Source: Nitrospira japonica
GTDB lineage: Bacteria > Nitrospirota > Thermodesulfovibrionia > Thermodesulfovibrionales > SM23-35
Direction of reading: 5' to 3'
NCBI GenBank assembly: GCA_020725385.1
Contig: DYFC01000019.1
Coordinates: forward strand, 1-51,312
DNA length: 51,312 nucleotides
The position numbers were made by a program, and so were the translations under genes. A model generated the notes under the pieces. The model saw only the letters and a program-made list of their open reading frames with translations, was not told the DNA's origin and made no database searches. This document shows positions 1 through 6,709 of this stretch, piece after piece. Within the stretch, counting starts at the first letter, position 1; each line of letters begins with the position of its first letter.

Positions 1-117
1 CTCGATAATTTTTATATCAAAAGATATTTATTGGCAATGAATAAAAAAGTTCATGGTAAATCATCTTTAAACGTACACTAAGGTATCGAAAAATAAATTT
101 TCTCGCAACATCTGCAT

Positions 118-143
118 TATTTCAAATGCATTTTTTGGGTTCA
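118..143. repeat. Degenerate copy of the ATGCAT-centred repeat
   Basis: This stretch holds TTTCAAATGCATTTTTTGGG followed by TTCA. It resembles one half of the 30-base palindromes at 15501-15530 and 41226-41255 and is closer to the copy at 4604-4636, which has the same TGCATTATTTCAA lead-in. It lies 86 bases beyond the stop codon of the minus-strand mglA, the same side and orientation as the other copies. Resemblance was judged by eye. Confidence 0.5.
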
Positions 144-145
144 TC

Positions 146-176
146 ATGATCGCGTATGAATATTTTCATGGATCAT
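146..176. other. Nested inverted repeat beyond mglA
   Basis: ATGATC (146-151) pairs with GATCAT (171-176), and inside it ATGAA (156-160) pairs with TTCAT (165-169) around a TATT loop. It lies about 50 bases beyond the mglA stop, on the transcript side. There is no clear run of U after it, so it is an RNA fold at the end of the mglBA transcript rather than a textbook intrinsic terminator. Confidence 0.3.
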
Positions 177-228
177 AAATATTGCAGATATTATTTCCGG
201 AAAATACAGGAAAAGAAATTACTTATCG

Positions 229-816
229 CTAATAATGTTTTTTCAGTTCAAATAGAACTTGTTTTGCAACAGCTTTTAATGTCTCAAAAACACCTTTTCC
301 TGTTACTGCCACAGCTTCAAATGAAGGAACATTTCTATAATTGAGGAGTTTCTCAAGATCAGCTACAGGAACAATATTAGGCAAGTCTCTTTTATTATAT
401 TGGATTGCAAAAGGAAGTTTATCGAGATCATATCCTTGTTCGGCAAGATTTATTTTTAAATCATCAAGACTTTCAATATTTGATTCTGTTCTTTCTATCT
501 GGCTGTCTGCAACAAATACAACGCCGTCAACTCCCTTAAGAATTAGTTTGCGGCTTGCAGCATAAAAAACCTGACCCGGAACAGTATATAGATGAAACCT
601 TATCTTAAACCCTTTTATATCACCAAGAGCAAGAGGAAGAAAATCAAAAAATAAAGTTCTTTCAGTCTCGGTTGCAAGTGAAATAAGTTTGCCCTTTTGT
701 TCTGGATTTGTCTTTCTATAGATAAACTGGAGGTTGGTGGTCTTACCACACAATCCAGGGCCATAATAAACGATTTTACAGTTTATCTCGCGGGAGGAGT
801 AATTAATGAAAGACAC
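229..816 (-). CDS. mglA: MglA-type small Ras-like GTPase
   Basis: This is a 195-residue cytoplasmic GTPase of the bacterial MglA family, which sets cell polarity and controls pili or gliding in bacteria where it has been studied. The sequence shows a P-loop GPGLCGKTTN at residues 19-28, the family-typical switch region FHLYTVPGQVFY, and an NKRD guanine-specificity motif. Length matches Myxococcus MglA. The start is a GTG at 816. It is preceded by AGGTAGGTG, which overlaps the stop of the roadblock gene 11 bases upstream, so the two are cotranscribed. That partner is the expected GTPase-activating protein. A likely output is the type IV pilus, whose minor pilin genes are also in this window (inference). 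Confidence 0.93.
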   Translation of the reverse strand: MSFINYSSREINCKIVYYGPGLCGKTTNLQFIYRKTNPEQKGKLISLATETERTLFFDFLPLALGDIKGFKIRFHLYTVPGQVFYAASRKLILKGVDGVVFVADSQIERTESNIESLDDLKINLAEQGYDLDKLPFAIQYNKRDLPNIVPVADLEKLLNYRNVPSFEAVAVTGKGVFETLKAVAKQVLFELKKHY

Positions 817-827
817 AGGGGATACAC

Positions 828-1322
828 CTACCTGAAAAGATTATCAATATCTTCATCACTAATTTCAGCAAAAAGGGCTTCTTCAAGCTTGCCTTCTCCT
901 TTTTCCTTTTCAACTTTTTTCGTAATCTCATCAAAAATTCCAGCAAGTGCCTCAGATGCTTTTTTCACCCTCAGTCTTACAAGTCCAAGAGATGTTCTGT
1001 TATCAAATATAACTACAAGAATAATTCTTTGTCCGATAAGTGAGATATGAATGTTGTCTTTTTCTCCTTCATGAAAAAGAATTGTAAATTCTTTTTCTCC
1101 AAGAAGTCTTGCTATACCGCCGGTAGCAGCTATATTGCCTGCTGTTAGAGATGCAAGGGAAGTGGTATCTATATCATGAGTTTCACCTGCGGAAGCGATT
1201 AGCTGACCATTTTTATCCACGAGGAAGACAACTTTAGCGTTTGCCTGATGATAAAGTTTCTTGAGTTCAGCGTCAATACGCTGGAACTCTTCTTCATACA
1301 TTATGAGGTCAGAACCCATCAT
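828..1322 (-). CDS. mglB: Roadblock/LC7 protein, MglB-like
   Basis: A 164-residue Roadblock/LC7-domain protein, the family of MglB, which forms dimers that activate GTP hydrolysis by MglA. The core runs from about residue 27 (VVFLVDKNGQLIAS) to about 130. A charged tail rich in Glu and Lys follows and ends in DEDIDNLFR. It is directly upstream of mglA with an 11-base gap. The start is uncertain: ATGs lie at 1322, 1319 and 1301 (MYEEEF) and none has a good Shine-Dalgarno. A TTGATA-17-TATGAT promoter ends 12 bases before the 1322 ATG, which favours that start or the next one on a very short leader. Confidence 0.88.
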   Translation of the reverse strand: MMGSDLIMYEEEFQRIDAELKKLYHQANAKVVFLVDKNGQLIASAGETHDIDTTSLASLTAGNIAATGGIARLLGEKEFTILFHEGEKDNIHISLIGQRIILVVIFDNRTSLGLVRLRVKKASEALAGIFDEITKKVEKEKGEGKLEEALFAEISDEDIDNLFR

Positions 1323-1334
1323 ATCTTAACAATT

Positions 1335-1363
1335 ATCATAACCAACTATCTTGTAATTATCAA
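1335..1363 (-). promoter_or_regulatory. Predicted promoter of mglBA
   Basis: Read on the minus strand, TTGATA (1358-1363), a 17-base spacer and TATGAT (1335-1340). The -35 box overlaps the porB stop codon. Only 12 bases separate the -10 box from the first ATG of mglB, so the transcript would begin about five bases before it. Confidence 0.5.
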
Positions 1364-2298
1364 GATGAAAAACAGGCTTCTTCTTTTTGCAGCCTTTCCC
1401 ATTCCCTGTCAATATCTTCCTGAATCTTTCTAAGAAGTTCTTCAGAATCGGGTTTGAAAAGATGCTTAAATCTTCCCTGTGGTTTAAGAAAATCAACAAT
1501 AGGTTTTTTCTCTTTTGGTTTGAAAGTTATTTTCGTTACCCCATTTTCAATTTCATATAATGGCCAGTAACATGTTTCTACAGCAAGCCTGCTTAGCATT
1601 ATAGCATCATCTGTTCTTGATCTCCATCCCCTATTGCATGGTGAGATAATATTCATAAATTTCGGGCCTGGAATTTCAAGAGCTTTTCTTACTTTTCTAA
1701 CAAGATCAGCCCAGTGGCTCGGAGATGCTTGAGCAGCATAAGGAATATTATGTGCTGCCATTATTTTTGTAAGGTTTTTTCTTTGCTCGGTTTTGCCTGG
1801 CACAACACTTCCAGCAGGTCTTGTTGTTGTATCAGCGCCAAATGGAGTTGCGCTTGAACGTTGAATACCTGTATTCATATATGCTCCGTTGTCATAGCAT
1901 ATATACAGCATATCATGACCGCGTTCCATAGCTCCTGAGAGACTCTGCAATCCTATATCATATGTTCCGCCATCACCACCAAAAGCAATAAATTTTATCT
2001 CTTTATCTATTTTACCCTGCTTTTTTAATGACCTGTACATAGTTTCCACTCCAGATATAGTTGCGGCAGCATTCTCAAAAGCATTGTGTATCCAAGGAAT
2101 CTTCCACGCAGTATAATCAGATATACAGCTTGATACTTCAAGACATCCGGTTGCATTTGATGCTATAACAGGATAATCTGATGCCAGTAAAACCATTTTC
2201 ACTACAATCGGCGCTCCACATCCTGCACATAATCTGTGTCCGGATGCTAATAATATCTCTTTCTTTGATAGTTCTTTTAATGTAACAGGCTTTGCCAT
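1360..2298 (-). CDS. porB: Pyruvate:ferredoxin oxidoreductase, beta subunit
   Basis: Thiamine-diphosphate-binding subunit, 312 residues, of a four-subunit 2-oxoacid:ferredoxin oxidoreductase. It decarboxylates the 2-oxoacid and feeds electrons to Fe-S clusters. An N-terminal CAGCGAPI (residues 22-29) supplies cluster cysteines, and GDGGTYDIG followed by a downstream Asn (about residues 108-140) is the ThDP/Mg motif. MNTGIQRSSATPFGA is typical of the pyruvate-specific branch rather than the 2-ketoglutarate or indolepyruvate branches. It follows porA with a one-base gap as the last gene of porC-D-A-B. The direction in the cell (pyruvate oxidation or synthesis) cannot be told from sequence. Confidence 0.93.
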   Translation of the reverse strand: MAKPVTLKELSKKEILLASGHRLCAGCGAPIVVKMVLLASDYPVIASNATGCLEVSSCISDYTAWKIPWIHNAFENAAATISGVETMYRSLKKQGKIDKEIKFIAFGGDGGTYDIGLQSLSGAMERGHDMLYICYDNGAYMNTGIQRSSATPFGADTTTRPAGSVVPGKTEQRKNLTKIMAAHNIPYAAQASPSHWADLVRKVRKALEIPGPKFMNIISPCNRGWRSRTDDAIMLSRLAVETCYWPLYEIENGVTKITFKPKEKKPIVDFLKPQGRFKHLFKPDSEELLRKIQEDIDREWERLQKEEACFSS

Positions 2299-2299
2299 T

Positions 2300-3481
2300 T
2301 TATTCCCTCACTCCTATATATTCCTTATAGCTTTTTACTTTTCCTGTCTCTGCAATATCTACAAGTTCATTAAGAACAATCTCAGCATGTTCAGGCAGAT
2401 AATCCCTTCCACCAAGTCCGTATATTTTATTTACCAATACAGGTTTATCTTTAAACGGATAAAGACTTGCAGCAATATCTGAATATACTGGCCCAAAAGA
2501 AGAACCAAAACAATCAGCTCTGTCAAGAACACATAAAGCTTTTAAATGTTTTAGAGCTTCTCCTGTTTCTTCATATGGGAATGGTCTGTATAAACGTGGT
2601 TTGAGTAATCCGGCCTTTATACCTTTATTTCTGAACTCATCAATCACATCTTTTGTTGTTCCGGCAGCAGAATTTAGAATAACAATTCCTATTTCAGCAT
2701 CCTCAAGTCTGTAAGTCTCAAATAAGCCATATTTTCTCCCTGACAATTTCTCAAAATCAGAAGCAACATCAAGAACTACTTTAGAAACTTTTGTATTAAC
2801 CTCTGCCTGTGCTCTTCTGAATTCCATATAATAATCGGGTAGAATAAGAGGGCCGTAACTTACAGGATGCTGAATATCAAGTAAAGGATAAAGTTGTTTG
2901 AAATCTCCTACAAAATTCTGAACCTGTTCGTCATCAAGATATTCTATCCTTTCAATTGAATGGCTTATTATAAATCCATCAAGACATATCATCACAGGGA
3001 GTCTTATATCTATATGCTCTGCAATAGGAAACGCCTGAATGGTATTATCATATGCTTCCTGAGCATTTTCAGACCATAGTTGTATCCATCCTGTATCTCG
3101 TGCATACATTGCATCTGAATGATCTCCGTGTATGTTTAAAGGTGCTGATAGAGCTCTGTTGACAACAGGCATAACAATGGGCAATCTTGTGCCCGAGGCA
3201 ATGTATAAAATCTCATTCATTAAAGCCAGCCCTTGTGAAGATGTAGCTGTGATAACCCTGCCTCCTGCTGCAGAAGCACCTACACATGCACTCATAGAAC
3301 TATGTTCGCTTTCAACAAGAATCAATTCTGTTTTGACTTTTCCATCAGAAACAAAACTTGAAAATCTCTGCATCATATCGGTTTGTGGAGTTATTGGATA
3401 TGCAGCGCATACATCAGGATTAACCTGTCTGAGGGCATTGGCTACAGCTTCATTCCCTGTTACAGCGACTATCTTTGCCAT
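2300..3481 (-). CDS. porA: Pyruvate:ferredoxin oxidoreductase, alpha subunit
   Basis: Alpha subunit, 393 residues, of the pyruvate-type ferredoxin oxidoreductase. The N-terminal pyrimidine-binding domain carries the family signature YPITPQTDMMQ (about residues 28-38) and ESEHSSMSACVGASAAGGRV. The C-terminal part (LNSAAGTTKDVIDEF to LYRPFPYEE) is the transketolase C-like domain. Its ATG shares one base with the porD stop codon (TAATG), a sign of translational coupling. Length and motifs are complete. Confidence 0.93.
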   Translation of the reverse strand: MAKIVAVTGNEAVANALRQVNPDVCAAYPITPQTDMMQRFSSFVSDGKVKTELILVESEHSSMSACVGASAAGGRVITATSSQGLALMNEILYIASGTRLPIVMPVVNRALSAPLNIHGDHSDAMYARDTGWIQLWSENAQEAYDNTIQAFPIAEHIDIRLPVMICLDGFIISHSIERIEYLDDEQVQNFVGDFKQLYPLLDIQHPVSYGPLILPDYYMEFRRAQAEVNTKVSKVVLDVASDFEKLSGRKYGLFETYRLEDAEIGIVILNSAAGTTKDVIDEFRNKGIKAGLLKPRLYRPFPYEETGEALKHLKALCVLDRADCFGSSFGPVYSDIAASLYPFKDKPVLVNKIYGLGGRDYLPEHAEIVLNELVDIAETGKVKSYKEYIGVRE

Positions 3482-3774
3482 TATTTGCCCTCCTCTACCA
3501 TAATAATTGCTTTGTTGCCTTTCTTACCCGGACATTCAAGCGCGCATATTCCGCAACCTTTGCAATATTCGTAATCAAATTCTCCGCGTTTGCCATCTTT
3601 TACTTTCACCGCATTATCAGGGCAATATATCCAGCAAAAAAGGCACTGGATACAATTTTCTTCTTTCCATACAGGTTTGGATGACCTCCATGAGCCTGTC
3701 TTAAATTTTTCAGAACTCCCCGGCTCTGTTATTACCGAGCCAGGATTAACTTCTTTCCAGTTCTTAAGTTTCAT
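3481..3774 (-). CDS. porD: Pyruvate:ferredoxin oxidoreductase, delta (ferredoxin) subunit
   Basis: A 97-residue two-cluster ferredoxin subunit. Two [4Fe-4S] motifs are visible: CIQCLFCWIYCPD (about 41-53) and CKGCGICALECPG (about 71-83). It relays electrons from the ThDP site in PorB to external ferredoxin. The N-terminal 35 residues, with W-K-EVNPGSVITEPGSS, are typical of PorD. It overlaps porC by four bases (ATGA) and porA by one base, so the operon is tightly coupled. Confidence 0.93.
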   Translation of the reverse strand: MKLKNWKEVNPGSVITEPGSSEKFKTGSWRSSKPVWKEENCIQCLFCWIYCPDNAVKVKDGKRGEFDYEYCKGCGICALECPGKKGNKAIIMVEEGK

Positions 3775-4352
3775 CCTTCTTTTACCTCCTCATATCCGCG
3801 CCTTGTTGCCTCGAGGTTCCCATCTATAATTTTTTGCGAGAATTTTTTACCAAAACTTTTCCTTACATCTTCAAGGAGGTGCTCAAGTGTTACAAGACCT
3901 GTAACTTTACATACTGCCCCAAGCATCGGCGCATTCGGAAGAGCTCTTCCTATATGTTCAAGAGCGATCTTTGTAGCATCTATTGTAAATACTTTTTGTG
4001 TAGGCAAAGCATTAAGTTTTTTCCTGATTTCCTGTGGATCTCTTGAAGTGTTTACTATAAATATAGCATCCTCTTTAGCTCCTTCAGTAACATTTACAGC
4101 ATCAAGCAACGTAGCATCAACTATGCTTACTACCTGTGGATGTAAAACAGGACAATGCATTCTTAATTCATGTGAACTTATACGGTTATATGCTCTTAAA
4201 GGTGCTCCTGCTCTTTCAGGTCCGTATTCGGGAAATGCCTGAACGTGTCTTCCACCGCTTAGACATGCATCAGCAAGAACTTTTGCTGCCGTAACTGTTC
4301 CCTGCCCCCCCCTGCCATGCCATCTGATTTCCAATGTATCAGCCATAGTCAT
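3771..4352 (-). CDS. porC: Pyruvate:ferredoxin oxidoreductase, gamma subunit
   Basis: A 193-residue gamma subunit and the first gene of the operon. The signature IRWHGRGGQGTVTAAKVLA near the N terminus and YGPERAGAPLRAYNRIS (about residues 43-59) are characteristic of this domain, which contacts coenzyme A in the family. CCGGAGGATGAC just upstream gives a good Shine-Dalgarno. An extended -10 TGCTAAAAT lies about 30 bases upstream. Confidence 0.92.
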   Translation of the reverse strand: MTMADTLEIRWHGRGGQGTVTAAKVLADACLSGGRHVQAFPEYGPERAGAPLRAYNRISSHELRMHCPVLHPQVVSIVDATLLDAVNVTEGAKEDAIFIVNTSRDPQEIRKKLNALPTQKVFTIDATKIALEHIGRALPNAPMLGAVCKVTGLVTLEHLLEDVRKSFGKKFSQKIIDGNLEATRRGYEEVKEG

Positions 4353-4657
4353 CCTCCGGGTATTTTTAAAGAAAGTTTTTTATTTTAGCATAAAATACAT
4401 TAAAAATTTCAAAAAAGAAATTACTAACTTGAGAAAAAAGCTATCAAGCTGGCAAGCCTTCAAGCGAATAAAGGCGTAAGCATTTGAAAAATGATCATGA
4501 TGAATAGCAAAGAGCGCAGAACAAAGAGCAAAAATCTTAAAACATGAGGTGTGAGCGCATTTTTCAACTACTTACGATTTACGATTCACGGAAAAATCTT
4601 AATATGCATTATTTCAATTGCATTTTCAGGTTAAGTAATATAAAAACAAATCTATTG
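4353..4657. other. Gene-free spacer between the por and nuo-like operons
   Basis: No credible ORF on either strand. It holds, on the minus strand, the likely porC promoter: TGCTAAAAT, with its -10 hexamer at 4382-4387, and a TTGAAA at 4407-4412 at a long 19-base spacing. At 4437-4467 is AAAGCTATCAAGCTGGCAAG, resembling the left arm of the hairpin at 49054-49087. At 4604-4636 is a copy of the ATGCAT repeat close to the end of the nuoG-like gene. Nothing else is recognised. Confidence 0.5.
4604..4636. repeat. Degenerate copy of the ATGCAT-type repeat
   Basis: TGCATTATTTCAATTGCATT followed by TTCAGGTTAAGTA. It shares the TGCATTATTTCAA lead-in with the copy near 118-143 and the GCATTTT..GGTTAA half with the palindromes at 15501 and 41226. 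It ends 21 bases beyond the stop of the minus-strand nuoG-like gene. Confidence 0.5.
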
Positions 4658-6682
4658 TTAAACAGCTACCGCAGTGACAGCTTCCTTAAGCCAGGCAAGT
4701 CTTCTCCCTTTTAAGACAGATGCATTTATTGATTCAATAAATTCTTTAGGAGTTATTTCGAATCCATCTCTTCTCACAAAAGGTGCAAAAGAAAGTTTTG
4801 GTTTAACTTTAACCAATTTATTGACCTCATTTTCAGAAGGTTTTTTCAAAGGTGATTTCATAATTTTTGATATAGCTATAAAAATATCCCTGTGATTTTT
4901 TGAAGTTCCTATTGGTTCAATTGCTTGATTCAGTTTCTTGAGTCTTCCAAGATAATCAATTATAGTTCCTTCGGTTTCATACTGGGTTGTTGAAGGCAGC
5001 ACAATATCTGCCTGTTCTGCAAGTTCTGTGAAATGTGAGGTCTGAACTATTAAAAATTCTGTACGGGGAGGTCTTGTATTTAAAGGAACTTCTCCGACTA
5101 CATATAGGACTTTCATCCCTTTATTAACCATATCTGAATAAGATTTACCTTCTGTTGTTAAACCGGATAAAGCTACCCCCCTTGCATTACTTTCGAATCC
5201 TACTGCAATTACTTTACCTTTGATTATTGCCAGATTTGCGGAGGAATCAAACAATGAAGGAGAAGTGAATATAACAGGGTTTTGAGCTTCTTCGATAATT
5301 TTAGCTGCTTTTTCAATATCTTCTGTTACAACCGCATCTTTAACAGCATTTTCAAGTTGAACATCTGCTTTAAGACCCCTGTCAATTAAAGATTTAATAA
5401 GACCTTTTAAGGTTGAAACTTCATCACCTTTAAGGGTTATAGTGGCTGCCTCTTCTATTTTAATGTCCGCTGAAGTTATAACCAGAAGTTTTCCTCCTCT
5501 ATTAACTCTTTTTCTTATAGATGCGTCAAGAGCAGGTAATACTCTATTCCATTGTGAAGGGTTGAGCCCGATAAGAATGATTAGATCGGAATTGGTTATT
5601 AAAGCAGATTGGGAATCTTTCATAGCGTGAATATCTGAATATAGACTTAAGGTTGTATCAAAATTTTTTGTCTTAACGACATTTTTTGCAAATCTCTTTA
5701 ATGCCAGAGCATCCTCATTTGTAATACCCGCAGTGCTTATAAAACCAGTTTCATTGCCTGCTTCTTTTAGTTTTGTAGCTACTATACTTAATGCTTCTTT
5801 CCATGTAGTTTCTTTTAAAGCATTATTTTCTCTTTTTAAAGGAGTTGTAAGCCTTGTTCTGTCTTCAACATAATCGTATCCAAAACGTCCATAAGCACAA
5901 ATATATTTCTTGGTTGAACCGGGTTTTTCACCTGTATTAATTTTTTGAATGCCACCGTCTTTTACACTTATTAAAATATCGCAACCATTCCCGCAAAAAA
6001 GACATACAGAAGGAATTTTTGTATATTCCCATTCCCTTCCTTTGCGCCATCTGTCTGCTTCAGGAAGCGCATTAACAGGACATGCATCAATGCAACTACC
6101 GCAAAAAGTACAACCTGATTCTCTTAAAGATTTGTTGTACGCTGTACCAATTTCTGCATTTATACCTCTTCCTATGAAATCCAGGACATTGGTTCCCTGT
6201 TCTTTACACATACGAACACATCTTCCGCATAGTATGCAATATTCAGGGTCTCTTCTAATAAACGGATTTATCTGGTCAATAGGATACCCCATTTTTTTCT
6301 TTATAAACGAAGTAGTCTTTAATTCATATTCATATGCATATTCCTGAAGTTTGCAAATGCCTGCCTTTGTGCAAGTCATGCAATCAAGAGGATGTATGGA
6401 AAGTATCAAATCAAGAATGAATCTTCTGATATTCCTCACTTTTTCTGTCTGGGTATGCACTACCATACCTTCTCTTACTTTTGTATTACAGGCAATAACA
6501 GGAGACTTTAAACCTTCTACTTCTACCAGACAAAGTCTGCAAGCACCAAAACCTTTCATGCCTTTGAGGTAACAAAGATTAGGAATAAACACATCAACCA
6601 GATGTCCGGCATCTAATATATTCATCCCCTCTGGAGCAATTACCTCTTTTCCGTCTATCTGAAGTTTTACCTTCTTTTCCAT
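4658..6682 (-). CDS. NuoG-like Fe-S/molybdopterin-fold subunit without a catalytic Sec or Cys
   Basis: About 674 residues from the ATG at 6682, which has GGAGG seven bases upstream (the codon before it is TTG). Domain order: a plant-type [2Fe-2S] domain with cysteines near residues 38, 49, 52 and 66; a His-Cys3 [4Fe-4S] site (H98, C102, C105, C111); two ferredoxin motifs CILCGRCVRMC and CTFCGSCIDACP; then a molybdopterin-oxidoreductase Fe4S domain (CLFCGNGC) and fold. This is the architecture of NuoG and of NAD-linked formate dehydrogenase or hydrogenase large subunits. At the place where formate dehydrogenases carry Sec or Cys no Cys is seen (residues read TLSLYSDIHAMKDS). The C-terminal part is short. 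It is therefore read as an electron-transfer subunit like NuoG. It follows the NuoF fusion in one operon. Confidence 0.82.
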   Translation of the reverse strand: MEKKVKLQIDGKEVIAPEGMNILDAGHLVDVFIPNLCYLKGMKGFGACRLCLVEVEGLKSPVIACNTKVREGMVVHTQTEKVRNIRRFILDLILSIHPLDCMTCTKAGICKLQEYAYEYELKTTSFIKKKMGYPIDQINPFIRRDPEYCILCGRCVRMCKEQGTNVLDFIGRGINAEIGTAYNKSLRESGCTFCGSCIDACPVNALPEADRWRKGREWEYTKIPSVCLFCGNGCDILISVKDGGIQKINTGEKPGSTKKYICAYGRFGYDYVEDRTRLTTPLKRENNALKETTWKEALSIVATKLKEAGNETGFISTAGITNEDALALKRFAKNVVKTKNFDTTLSLYSDIHAMKDSQSALITNSDLIILIGLNPSQWNRVLPALDASIRKRVNRGGKLLVITSADIKIEEAATITLKGDEVSTLKGLIKSLIDRGLKADVQLENAVKDAVVTEDIEKAAKIIEEAQNPVIFTSPSLFDSSANLAIIKGKVIAVGFESNARGVALSGLTTEGKSYSDMVNKGMKVLYVVGEVPLNTRPPRTEFLIVQTSHFTELAEQADIVLPSTTQYETEGTIIDYLGRLKKLNQAIEPIGTSKNHRDIFIAISKIMKSPLKKPSENEVNKLVKVKPKLSFAPFVRRDGFEITPKEFIESINASVLKGRRLAWLKEAVTAVAV

Positions 6683-6709
6683 CAAATCCTCCTCGATTTA
6701 GGAATATGC

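Noticed and set aside
697-1050. 117-codon plus-strand ORF opposite mglA and mglB
   Set aside because: It runs antisense to two clearly recognised genes and shows no family signature; Ser/Phe-rich shadow translation.
4658-6682. Seleno-formate dehydrogenase large subunit
   Set aside because: Prompted by the tRNA-Sec gene. No in-frame UGA or Cys is at the active-site position; the subunit reads as NuoG-like.
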